This document shows, in pieces, positions 1-10,760 of a DNA stretch of 64,000 bases. Made by a program: the position numbers and the translations under genes. Numbering within the stretch: the first letter of the stretch is position 1; each line of letters starts with the position of its first letter. The DNA is taken from positions 106,836 through 170,835 of the forward strand of contig CALYLW010001221.1 in NCBI GenBank assembly GCA_944989445.1, given 5' to 3'. The stretch is from Ampullaceana balthica (taxonomy: Eukaryota; Mollusca; Gastropoda; Lymnaeidae). The notes beneath the pieces were generated by a model. The model was given only the letters and a program-made list of their open reading frames with translations, was not told the origin of the DNA and made no database searches.

Positions 1-417
1 AGTTAGTATCAGCTTGGGTTATGTTATCCTTGTCAGGGGCCAGGGGCTGTGAAATCCCGAGGCGTTGCGCCTTTGGCCTAGAAGTCCCGAGGCGGTGCCA
101 AGTTTTATGGAGCGACTATGCAGATCTCTGGATCGTGAACGCCAGGGGATCACATTATAACAGCTCCGTATATTGAGTTCCGGTGATCCAGTCGATGTAT
201 CGACAAATTGTTAGAATTCATATTCCGCTGTGAAGGGACGTAAATGACATTTCCACTTGCGTATTTTTACGTCCAGACACCGATTAGTCTTGGAAAAATT
301 TTAGGAGTTCTTTCCCTTATGGATGTGTGACATAAATCGTAGTTGCCAGTTGGGCACAAATCATTAGCATGCCTTGAGGTAGTTGTACGATGGACAAACT
401 ATATGATGGTAAAATGT
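1..417. other. single-copy edge, no gene seen
   Basis: Mixed-composition DNA with no long open frame, no tandem structure and no recognisable transposon. It ends at the target duplication of the hAT block that starts at 429. Confidence 0.5.
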
Positions 418-425
418 GATAGATC
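418..425. repeat. left target-site duplication of the triplicated hAT block
   Basis: GATAGATC lies 3 bp before the left terminal repeat at 429 and recurs exactly at 7541-7548, directly after the right terminal repeat. An 8-bp duplication is the hAT hallmark. The three extra bases (ATC) at the left are unexplained: a small indel or an imprecise end. Confidence 0.65.
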
Positions 426-428
426 ATC

Positions 429-1936
429 CAGGGGCGTAGCTAGAGGGGGGCGGGGGGGGGGCGGTCCGCCCCGGGCGGCACACATTTAGGGGCGGCATTT
501 GTGGGCATTTGAAAAGTACAACCTATTCCGACAAGCACCCTTTTTCTTTTGAAGGGGGAAAACCAAGGTGAAACAAAAAATATTCGTAATTTCTAGTCTT
601 AATTAACTGATTCCCCACAACATTTGTTTGATTACATAGTGGATGTTATAACTAACTCAAAACCATTCAAAAATTTAAAATCACTCAAAATAAACACCAC
701 AATAGGCCTAAATAGTTTCGAAAAAGACATACTTTAAAATTTCAAGCTTCTTGGAAAAATTGACATCTGAAGAAGTAACTAGTAAACCGAGATCAGATTC
801 TACAATTTTACTCCATTCAATGCAATCTTTTTCTTTTCTATGTTATCTCAATTTATGGGAACCCGTCATTTTTTAAATCATTGCAAAACCATTGCATGGA
901 ACAAAGAGATGTGCTAATACAAAACGCTGTTATATCAGTCAAACAATTTGTGAAGAGTTGGAGAGATCAAATGAACGTTAAAAGGAGAAAAAATATAAGT
1001 GGGGGAAATTAAGAAGACGTGGTTCTATCTTTAGAACGAGAAGTACAACGGGAAATGTTTTCATCCATGGATGGAATTATAACAGAAAATAAAAGAACGC
1101 TTTGATGAGTTGCAAGTCCTTGCAATAAAATATTCGTATATAGTCCCATGTAACCTACTAAATGAAGCATTTGAACATCAAATAAATTAGGCTACTTTAT
1201 TGAATTGACATTGATAAAGAACAGTTCAATATTGAAAGAAAAAGGATCCAGGTTTTTATGGCTGTACCTACACTACAAGAAGAGGCATTAAGTTAGAAAA
1301 ACGGGGGGAAAGGGAGGGCCCCTTTGATCTATTAAAATTTATTCAACAGTAAGATTGGAAAAATCTGTACCCAACATTGTAATTTTGCTATGATTTTTTT
1401 CAACAATTGCTATCTGTGTCGCTAGTTGTGAAAGGAGCTTCTCCAAAGTTACGTTGATAAAAATTATCTTCGTTCAAAAATGAGCGATTTAAGTCAACAA
1501 AATCTTGCAATGTTATCCATAGAACAAGATATTACAAATAATTTAAATTTTGATAGTATAATACACGATTTTTCTATTAAGAAAGTTAGGAAAGTAAATG
1601 TTTAAAAATGATTACGTACTAATGTATACAATTTCTTTGTTTGTAAAAAAAATCATTTATTTATATATATAAAATAAAAGAATACTAATTGATAATGTTT
1701 TGTTTTGTTTGTTCTGTTGTTTTTTTTTGTTTTTTGTTTGTTTGTTTTTTGTTTTGTTTTTTTTTGTTGTAAATTTGAAATATGTTTTGACTCATTTGGG
1801 GGGGGGGTCTGCGAACTCAGTAACTTTCTTGTGGCCTGTCAGAAAGGTATAGTGTATTTTTATAAATGTTTATTTATAGATATATCATCTTATTTGGCCT
1901 GTTTTATTACTGCTTACATAAATATGGCATGCAATG
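429..1936 (+). pseudogene. hAT element copy A, ZMYM1-like (DUF4371) transposase remnant
   Basis: The copy opens with CAGGGGCGTAGCTAGAGG, a hAT-type terminal repeat, followed by a G-rich subterminal stretch. Conceptual translation shows a DUF4371/ZMYM1-like transposase C-terminus. A KERFDELQVLAIKYSY-type block lies near 1090-1190. The dimerisation block (ASCERSFSKVTLIK) is at 1421-1462, and after a break the frame continues as MSDLSQQNLAMLSIEQ from 1480 to a stop at 1603. The two last parts are out of frame by one base, consistent with loss of one A in the A-run near 1460-1463. Other stops occur upstream. It lacks about 500 bp present in copies B and C (2190-2687), and it is cut at GCATGCAATG, where copy B begins. 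This is a dead fragment, not a working gene. Confidence 0.75.
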
Positions 1937-3895
1937 CAGTGGGGTAGCTAGAGGGGGGCGGTGGGGTGGTCCGCCCCCTGCGGCACACATTTAGGGGCGG
2001 CACTAGTGGGCATTTGAAAAGAGCAATCTATTCCGACAACCACCCCTTTTCTTTCGAAGGGGGAAAACCAAGGTGAAACAAAAATATTCGAAATTTCTAG
2101 TCCTAATTAACGGATTCCCACAACATTTGATTGATTATATGGTGGATGTTATAACTAACGCAAAACCGTTCAAAAAGTTTTAATCACTCAAAAAATAGAT
2201 CGATTTGTTTGGAAAATTTAGTGGTATACGGTACAACCAGATGACGCTTTTATAAGAAAGCTGCACAAAAAAAGCCACATCACCGCTTGGCCCAAAAATT
2301 TGCTGTTAATATCGCCATGATGGTTTTTGCGTGTAATATCGACATTCGCAGAATGATGCGCGAACAAGTACCTACAATTCATGGTGGTTCAAATATTGTG
2401 TTTAACTTGCAAGCAATAATTTCTTTAAAATATAGGTAATTTATATTACTGTTTGAGTTTTCAGAAAATTATTGTAAGGTACGTTATAAAAAATTAAATT
2501 TATTTTGTGTTTATTGAAATTAAGTAGCACACATAATTTGTGTTTTTCATTAAAACACGGTTATTCATTAACAATGTTAAACCTATCCAATTAAAGTAAT
2601 GTGTAATAATTTGAATTCGCCTATTTTATGGAAAATTATTAGGATTTATGGCAAGAACATGAAAATATTCAAATTAATCCGTTAATAAACACCACAATAG
2701 GCATAAATAATTTCGAAAAAGACATACTTTAAAATTTCAAACGTCTTTGAAAAATTGACATCTGAAGAAGTAACTAGTAAAACGAGATAACATTCTAAAA
2801 TTTTACTCAATTCAATGCAATCTTTTTCTTTTCTATGTTATCTCAATTTATGGGAACCGTCATTTTAAAATTAATGCAAACCCATTGCATGGAACAAAGA
2901 GATGTGCTAATACAAAACGCTGTTATATCAGTCAAACAATTTGTGAAGAGTTGGAGAGATCAAATGAACGTTAAAAGGAGAAAAAATATAAGTGGGGAAA
3001 ATTAAGAAGACGTGGTTCTATCTTTAGAACGAGAAGTACAACGGGAAATGTTTTTATCCATGGATGGAATTATAACAGAAAATAAAAGAACGCTTTGATG
3101 AGTTGCAAGTCCTTGCAATAAAATATTCGTATATAGTACCATGTAACCTACTAAATGAAGCATTTGAACATCAAATAAATTAGGCTACTTTATTGAATTG
3201 ACATTGATAAAGAACAGTTCAAAAATGAAAGAAAAAGGATCCAGGTTTTTATGGCTGTACCTACACTACAAGAAGAGGCATTAAGTTAGAAAAACGGGGG
3301 GAAAGGGAGGGCCCCTTTGATCTATTAAAATTTATTCAACAGTAAGATTGGAAAAATCTGTACCCAACATTGTAATTTTGCTATGATTTTTTTTCAACAA
3401 TTGCTATCTGTGTCGCTAGTTGTGAAAGGAGCTTCTCCAAAGTTACGTTGATAAAAATTATCTTCGTTCAAAAATGAGCGATTTAAGTCAACAAAATCTT
3501 GCAATGTTATCCATAGAACAAGATATTACAAATAATTTAAATTTTGATAGTATAATACACGATTTTTCTATTAAGAAAGTTAGGAAAGTAAATGTTTAAA
3601 AATGATTACGTACTAATGTATACAATTTCTTTGTTTGTAAAAAAAATCATTTATTTATATATATAAAATAAAAGAATACTAATTGATAATGTTTTGTGTT
3701 TGTTTGTGTTTTTTGTTTGTTGTTTGTTGTAAATTTGAAATATGTTTTGACTCATTTGGGGGGGGGTCTGCGAACTCAGTAACTTTCTTGTGGCCTGTCA
3801 GAAAGGTATAGTGTATTTTTATAAATGTTTATTTATAGATATATCATCTTATTTGGCCTGTTTTATTACTGCTTACATAAATATGGCATGCAATG
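1937..3895 (+). pseudogene. hAT element copy B, hybrid of copies A and C
   Basis: The copy begins CAGTGGGGTAGCTAGAGG in direct contact with copy A. It carries the same decayed ZMYM1-like transposase C-terminus: the SCERSFSKVTLIK block near 3416-3457, then the MSDLSQQNLAMLSIE frame with the same one-base shift. Its first half (to about 2880) is almost identical to copy C and differs from copy A at many sites. Its second half (from about 2947) is almost identical to copy A and differs from copy C. The copy is therefore a recombinant made by unequal exchange. Not coding. Confidence 0.75.
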
Positions 3896-5559
3896 CAGTG
3901 GCGTAGCTAGAGGGGGGCGGTGGGGTGGTCCGCCCGGGGTGGCACACATTTAGGGGCGGCACTAGTGGGCATTTGAAAAGAGCAATCTATTCCGACAACC
4001 ACCCCTTTTCTTTCGAAGGGGGAAAACCAAGGTGAAACAAAAATATTCGAAATTTCTAGTCCTAATTAACGGATTCCCACAACATTTGATTGATTATATG
4101 GTGGATGTTATAACTAACGCAAAACCGTTCAAAAAGTTTTAATCACTCAAAAAATAGATCGATTTGTTTGGAAAATTTAGTGGTATACGGTACAACCAGA
4201 TGACGCTTTTATAAGAAAGCTGCACAAAAAAAGCCACATCACCGCTTGGCCCAAAAATTTGCTGTTAATATCGCCATGATGGTTTTTGCGTGTAATATCG
4301 ACATTCGCAGAATGATGCGCGAACAAGTACCTACAATTCATGGTGGTTCAAATATTGTGTTTAACTTGCAAGCATTAATTTCTTTAAAATATAGGTAATT
4401 TATATTACTGTTTGAGTTTTCAGAAAATTATTGTAAGGTACGTTATAAAAAATTAAATTTATTTTGTGTTTATTGAAATTAAGTAGCACACATAATTTGT
4501 GTTTTTCATTAAAACACGGTTATTCATTAACAATGTTAAACCTATCCAATTAAAGTAATGTGTAATAATTTGAATTCGCCTATTTTATGGAAAATTATTA
4601 GGATTTATGGCAAGAACATGAAAATATTCAAATTAATCCGTTAATAAACACCACAATAGGCATAAATAATTTCGAAAAAGACATACTTTAAAATTTCAAA
4701 CGTCTTTGAAAAATTGACATCTGAAGAAGTAACTAGTAAAACGAGATAACATTCTAAAATTTTACTCAATTCAATGCAATCTTTTTCTTTTCTATGTTAT
4801 CTCAATTTATGGGAACCGTCATTTTAAAATTAATGCAAACCCATTGCATGGAACAAAGAGATGTGCTAATACAAAACGCTGTTATATCAGTCAAACAATT
4901 TGTGAAGTGTTGAAGATATCAACTAAACACTGAGTTAGAAAGGAGAAAAAAATATAAGTGGGGAAAATTAAGAAGACGTGGTTCTATCTTTAGAACGAGC
5001 AGTACAACGGGAAATGTTTTTATCCATTGATGGAATTATAACAGAGAAATAAAAGAACGCTTTGATGAGTTGCAAGTCCTTGCAAGAAAATATTCGGATA
5101 TAATACCATGTAACCTACAAAATGAACCATTTTAACATCAAATAACTTTATTGACATTGATAAAGAACAGTTCAAAAATGAAAGAAAAAGGATCCAGGTT
5201 TTTATGGCTGTACCTACACTACAAGAAGAGGCATTAAGTTAGAAAAATGGGGGGGGGGAGGCCCCCTTGATATATTAAAATTTATTCAACAGTAAGATTG
5301 AAAAATTATGTACCCAACATTTTAATTTTGCTATGAACTTTTTCAACAATTGCTATCATTGTCGCTAGTTGTGAAAGGAGCTTCTCCAAAGGGAAGTTGA
5401 TAAAAATTATCTTCGTTCCACAGTGAGCGACTTAAGACAACGAAATTTTGCAATATTGTCCATAGAGCAAGATATTACAAATTATTTAAATTTTGATAGC
5501 ATAATACACGCTTTTTCTATTATGAAATTTGGGAAAGTAAATGTATAAATATGATTACA

Positions 5560-5567
5560 TATTAGTG
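5560..5567. repeat. left target-site duplication of the nested hAT
   Basis: TATTAGTG here pairs with TACTAGTG at 6717-6724 (7 of 8 bases). The uninterrupted site in copies A and B reads TACTAATG near 1617 and 3611, which gives an empty-site comparison inside the window. Confidence 0.75.
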
Positions 5568-6716
5568 CAACGGTGGCCAAATGGCGGCTTGCGAACCGCA
5601 TGCGCCTCTTCTGTAGTCACATTGCGGCTCGCGAACAATTTATGAAATAACAATTTTCGTTTGAAATGTATAATATGAATTTTTGTTTTGTTTTTTTATA
5701 AAAACATTATTATGAAAAATAAATATTTTCCAAAATAAAGTTTTGACAATAATTTGGTCTAGATATGATGAAAGACAAAGGCACATGGCTGAGTTAAGAT
5801 CTGAAATGTGTCAGCTGAAGACACTCCTTTCTGTTTCAGCAAAGAAGGTGTCACTTGGACTGAGTCAAGCTATACCTTCGCTTGGAATATTGCTCGTGCT
5901 AAACGACCATATTCTGATAGGGTCTTTATAGTCTATTAATAAGAATACCGAGAACGGAATTTTAATAGTAGATCCAAATAGTTTAAGACTTCGGTGGCTG
6001 ATAACACAAATTCCAATGTTACGCTACACCACGGAGTGACATTTCATGCATTAACGTTGATATTGGAGGAAAAATAAGGAATTATTTAAAGAACTGTGTA
6101 GCATTCAGTTTGGCTCTTGACGAATCAACGGACATTCAAGATTCGCCACAATTGCCGGTGTTCGTTTGTACTGTTTCCGTAAGAGAGAAGCTACCACTCT
6201 CGCGTGCCAGAAGTGAAATATCCTAAACTTAATAAAGCTAGTTTCAGACTTATATTCATTTTCTGTATAACATACTAATGGGAATCTTTGAACTTTACAA
6301 TGAAGTTAATAAAATCAAAGCACCGAGCAGGAAATAGTAACCAGCATCTGACAAAACTTCTTCGCACCATAACTACTAGTACTAGCTACCAACCAGATTT
6401 AAAGAAACTTGCTAGTTCAAAGGTTTCTCAGCAGAATTATAACAATTAAGGTTCACATAATTATGAGCATATATCAGTTTGTTTCTATTTTTAAATTTAC
6501 ATATTTAAATATTTGTCAATTGTGTAACTGTAAAGCATATATTTCTTCTACATACATTTAGGGCTAAAACAATTAAAATGTTTAAAGTTAGTGCATTAAA
6601 TCCCAATAAAAGAATTACTTTTTAGAAAATCACAAAATGAATGTTTCAATGCGGCTCTCGACAATTTTCTTAACTGCTAAAATGGCTCTCGGTTACTACG
6701 GGCCTGGCCACCCCTG
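5568..6716 (+). pseudogene. nested hAT element with GTF2IRD2-like transposase remnant
   Basis: The 1149-bp element has inverted ends that agree at 10 of the first 12 bases: CAACGGTGGCCA at the left, and CAGGGGTGGCCA read inward from 6716. It has an 8-bp target duplication. Subterminal GCGGCTCGCG-type motifs are typical of GTF2IRD2-like hAT elements. Coding remnants on the plus strand include AWNIARAKRPYSD at 5880-5918, a block just before the catalytic core of these transposases, and a SLALDESTDIQDSPQL block around 6106-6155, which corresponds to the region of the first catalytic aspartate. The rest of the core and the dimerisation domain are missing, so this is an internally deleted, non-autonomous copy. 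It is distantly related to the copy at 25440-28431. Confidence 0.8.
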
Positions 6717-6724
6717 TACTAGTG
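6717..6724. repeat. right target-site duplication of the nested hAT
   Basis: TACTAGTG, partner of 5560-5567. Confidence 0.75.
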
Positions 6725-7056
6725 TATACACTTTCTTTCTTTGTAAAAAAATCATTTATTTCTAAATATAAATAAAAGAATAGTAATTGATAATGTTTTT
6801 TTTGGGTGTAAATTTGGATTTGTATTGTCTCATTTGGGGGGGGGGCTTCAATCTTTTGTTGTGGCCTTTAAAAATGTATAGTGTATTTTTATAAATGTGT
6901 ATTTATAGGTATATCATTTTATGCGGCCTCTTTAATAACTGCTTACATCCATATGGCATGCAATGGTTAACATGTTCCCCAACTTTACTTCCCTTGAATT
7001 ACAATTATTTATTCATGTTTATTAATTTATAAAAACCATCATGTAATGGAATAATT

Positions 7057-7482
7057 TGCCCTCCATAAATGACGTCACGCGATTTTGGCTGATTTTCACA
7101 CCCTCCGCCATCGTTACACGTCGACACAAAAGCTTAGACCCTTTTTTCAATATGACGTCATAAAGTTTTTACCCCCACCCCTTTCCTTCCAACCATAAAG
7201 CCGCATTTTCTTTTTGAAAATAAGCATGTTTCAAATCAAATTTTTGTCATTTAAGTATGTTTTTAGTGCAAGGCTGCACTCTCATATGGTAACACGCGTT
7301 TTACGTAAACGTCATTAAATAAAGTGTCTGTAATCAATATTTAAGTGGAAATTTTATTTAAAGTTGCGCGTTTTGACATGACGTCACATTTCTCAAACAC
7401 ACCCCACTCATCACACATCGTCAAAAATGTATGACTCCCCCCCCCCGCCCCAGATGCGTGACGTCATTTATGGACGGTCCCT
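7057..7482. mobile_element. MITE with TCCATAAATGACGTCACGC inverted ends
   Basis: TCCATAAATGACGTCACGC at 7062-7080 recurs inverted at 7456-7474, followed by GGTCC. The inside is non-coding, with several TGACGTCA motifs. The exact ends and the target duplication are not clear. A related end occurs near 63393-63405. The superfamily is not assigned. Confidence 0.6.
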
Positions 7483-7540
7483 AAAAAGGGCGGCATATTG
7501 GAGACCGCCCCGGGCGTCAAAAGTTCTAGCTACGCCACTG

Positions 7541-7548
7541 GATAGATC
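7541..7548. repeat. right target-site duplication of the triplicated hAT block
   Basis: GATAGATC, identical to 418-425. Confidence 0.65.
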
Positions 7549-8471
7549 TACATATAGAACCCAGCAAAGAAGAAGTTACTATGTCTAGACTTTAGACACT
7601 AGACCCAATCACCGGATGACAAATAGTCTAAACGCAATGGGCAGACATCTCCTGGTATTGAAATTACAGGTAGGTAATACTGAGTAGAGATGTTGAGATG
7701 ATTTTGGTTTGGGCTTTATAGAAAAAAGGCAAAGCGACTTTAAATCATGTTTTTAAAAAAAGTCACCAGATCTGACGTGCGAGTAAAACACTATGCGTTA
7801 TGAAGTAGAGACGCGATAAGGAACACCTTCAACAAGACACAGTGAGATACTTAGAAAGATGGTGAGAGTTAGTGTCCCTTGTTAGATGAGCGTTTAAGAT
7901 AACTTGTGACAACTACGGCTCAAGGTGTGGAGGTGCGCATGCGCCGTTTGGTGGGGTAACACGAGCTACCTAGAGTTGAAGGTGAATCTTGCATACAGAT
8001 CTAGGCGTGTTAGTCATGGTTACCCCTAGAAACAGTAGCACACTGAGAGTATGTTGATCGTACACCTGCTTTGTTTACAAACATGGACACACGCAGTCTC
8101 TAAACTGTAATTATTGCAACAAGCCGGGGGTGGGGGCAGGGGAGATGGGGGATGGGGCATGCTTGGGGACAAAAGGTACTGTTGTCTGGGGTCCAAACAG
8201 ACGGCGCCCCCCTCATTCACGGGTGATTTGGTTTTGATGATGAAATGCGTATAGTTGGCAGAGTACTTTACAGTACTTTTGGGGCAAAATTATTTTTTGC
8301 AGTTGATCTGAAGACATAGTTGACTCTGCCCATTGAGTTGAGAGGTATGAAGAACATGCAGATAACATAATTCAATAAACATAAATGAAAGTAGGATTTT
8401 CGGGCAATGCTAAATAAACAGCTGTCCACGCAAGAACGGACACAGTCCAGTCACGCTTGAGCTGCACCAAG
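7549..8471. other. single-copy stretch, no gene seen
   Basis: No repeat family or credible coding frame is seen. A G-rich run lies at 8125-8165, and the short open frame that reads through it on the minus strand is low-complexity. Confidence 0.4.
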
Positions 8472-8479
8472 AGACAAGT
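8472..8479. repeat. target-site duplication, left
   Basis: AGACAAGT, exactly repeated at 8680-8687 on the other side of the 200-bp MITE. Confidence 0.85.
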
Positions 8480-8679
8480 CAGAGGCGTCACTAGGGTTGG
8501 TGTCACCCGGGGCGGTAGCTCATGGTGTCACCCCCTCACGACTTACCCCACAGAACTCCCCCGAGTCTTCCAGTGCCACACAACGGAAACATGCATAATT
8601 TTATATTTTGGTGTCACCCCTCGTGATGGTGTCACCCGGGGCGGCCCGCCCCCACCGCACCCCCCTAGTGACGCCACTG
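8480..8679. mobile_element. 200-bp hAT MITE with perfect 8-bp target duplication
   Basis: The left end CAGAGGCGTCACTAGGG matches the inverted right end CAGTGGCGTCACTAGGG at 16 of 17 positions. A GGTGTCACCCGGGGCGG block is present near both ends in the same orientation. The flanking AGACAAGT duplication is exact, so the insertion looks fairly young. It has no coding capacity. A short open frame from 8457 is a chance reading through it. Confidence 0.9.
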
Positions 8680-8687
8680 AGACAAGT

Positions 8688-9808
8688 GACACCACTCATT
8701 AACTCTTTCATGACAAGGTTGCAGCACACCGAACATTCTAGCCGTCTACTTGCAAGGCGTTGTCCTTAATGACATAACAAGATATGAGCAACCTGTACCC
8801 AAGGGACATCATTCCACTGCCTCCTTTGAGTTATGTGCCCTTGAGGGTGAGACCGTGAGACGCAAGACGAGATCTGAGAAATGTAAACAACATTACTGTG
8901 TGAACTCGTGCTTCGGGAGTGATGCTAGTATCAATGAGATAGGAATCGAAAAGTAAACAGTGCAATACTCCTCTTGTGGTCGTATTGAGCAAACGATTAC
9001 CGAATCGACCCAAGATGCAAATACGGAGCACACGTACAAACACAGACTCGGATACCGAAATGAAGACCAGGCTTGAAGTGTCGATTCCATTGTTGGTATG
9101 TAATCTAAAAATAGAACAATTAATCACCTCCTCCTCCCCCCCCCTTTTTATTTTATTTGGGAATTGAGGAATTAAATCGACGCAGGAAAATCGGCGGAAC
9201 AGTCTTCATAGAGTGGTATCGATCTATGAAAAATGAAAACAGAAGCCGATATTTCCCTATGTTTGGGGATGACATTCCGTTAAGTATCGCCGACCGCCGT
9301 AGCGGATCGATCCTCGGCCCTTGTAACAAACCAGCGCCCAACGGAAGTCTCTCAACCTGTTGTCTAGAATGATTTAACGCCTTTCTATTGCCGTTATTAT
9401 TTCAAGGGTTGCCAGTTTGGACTCGAGAGCGCCTCGGATCTCTTTAGGCCAGGTGTTCTCGTGAAGACGAAAGAACAGGAAAAGAATAGGTTGAAATATT
9501 TTTAAACATTAATTGGAATAAACGATGTTTCATAACAACGAGCAGGCAGCAGGAAATGGTTGGTTGTTGTGGGGTGTTTAACAGATTGATTGAGATGGGC
9601 AATGTTGGATGGCAATATATGGGTTAGGTGTGTGATATGGGATTTTTTTAATAATTGTGTAAGTTATTTGTACTGACGAAGGCATTAGCCAAGACGTATA
9701 CTTTAGTATTTAGTTAATTAATTAAAGCTTTAATTTATTGTTTTAATTAGATAATTTTTTTGTGTATCTTGTACTTTATTGAAAAGCTTTATCGCAGTCA
9801 TGCTCTAT
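8688..9808. other. single-copy island with short overlapping open frames
   Basis: This is a higher-complexity stretch. Open frames of 60-98 codons overlap on both strands between 8750 and 9372, none recognisable. The segment 9160-9480 is rich in CG dinucleotides compared with its surroundings. A 22-bp string beginning AAAGCTTTAATTTATTG near 9724 recurs near 56906, marking an undefined dispersed repeat. Confidence 0.35.
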
Positions 9809-9876
9809 ATGGTATGGTATGGTGTGGAATGTCATGTTATGGTATGGTATGGTATGTTATTGTATGGTATGGCATC
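9809..9876. repeat. TATGG-type microsatellite
   Basis: Imperfect tandem pentamers of ATGGT type, interrupted in the middle by GTGGAATGTCATG. Confidence 0.8.
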
Positions 9877-10349
9877 GTTCCATCTGAGAAAGACGATAGA
9901 TTTATCTTTCTATATTGCAGCTCTTGGTGTGGCTGGTGAGTTGCGGTCTATTTTGCATGTCACACACACGAATGCTGTGAAACAGAGTTGCATGGCTGTC
10001 CTTTTCGCTCCTTTTTTTGTCAGACACAAAATTGTAGACGCCCATGAACTAGATTTATCCATAGAGAAAAGGGATTACCCCCCTTAGATGATGTTATTTG
10101 ATACTCGGCATCTCATCACCACCACCATCATCCCCGAGCACGGGATTATTTCAATGTAAAGTGACACAAAATATGACGGATTGTCACCTCATTAACTTCC
10201 CCCTGAGAAATATATTCGTAAAACGAAATCCACCCCCCCCCCAAATAAATAAATAAATTCTTGATGCTTTCGGTGCTAGAGTGGAACGAGCTTAGGTGAT
10301 ATTTTCTGATATATCACTGAAGTATTTCAAAAATAAAATTAAACAACCC
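9877..10349. other. no gene seen
   Basis: AT-rich single-copy DNA with a short C-run and AAATAAATAAAT near 10230-10257. Nothing else is recognisable. Confidence 0.4.
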
Positions 10350-10760
10350 CGTAAAAACAAAGTTTTTGACTATAAATCCCTTATATATGAGACAGAACTT
10401 ACAGTATTGATTACGTTCAAACGCGACAAACATTTACAGACTGAATCTGACGTAACTCCCCATTGCTGTAAAACCGGGGGGGGGGAGGTGTGGTCACGGA
10501 TGGCTAGACTGAACTCTGTGTGACACGTAAACGTAAACAATAGCAGGCCGCTACACATAGTTCTATAGAGATAAACTAAAAATGCATTAATTTAATTACG
10601 GTACATTCGATCCATCTGAAATTTTGATACGAGTGTATGTGCAAAATATCAGCTCGATGGCATCACGGGAAGTGTGTCATTTTTTACTTTTGTTTTTCTG
10701 CCCGCAAACAACAGAGATGACAACAAGATTTCGAAGTTAATATAAGGGATTTAATAAAAC
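10350..10760. mobile_element. dispersed MITE-like repeat, copy 1
   Basis: The left part reads AGTTTTTGACTATAAATC, a motif also at about 51410 and, slightly changed, at 17415. AAATCCCTTATAT at 10374 is mirrored by ATATAAGGGATTT at 10740, which gives short inverted ends. The inner part near 10606-10660 (CGATCCATCTGAAATTTT) matches the copy at 51399-51895. No coding sequence. The superfamily is uncertain. Confidence 0.55.

Larger units (their letters stand above)
3896..7540 (+). pseudogene. hAT element copy C with both nested insertions and the right terminus
   Basis: The copy begins CAGTGGCGTAGCTAGAGG and is the only one to reach a right terminal repeat, TAGCTACGCCACTG at 7527-7540, the inverse of the left end. 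The decayed transposase C-terminus is again visible (ASCERSFSK near 5368), but from about 4905 onward it differs from A and B by many substitutions. It is interrupted by another hAT element (5568-6716) and by a MITE (about 7057-7482). GATAGATC follows directly at 7541. Removing the insertion leaves a normal continuation into sequence also seen in A and B. Confidence 0.75.

Noticed and set aside
1705..1947. Hydrophobic 80-codon open frame
   Set aside because: A translation of a GTTTT-rich low-complexity tract inside hAT copy A.
8457..8702. Plus-strand open frame of 81 codons
   Set aside because: It is almost entirely inside the 200-bp MITE.
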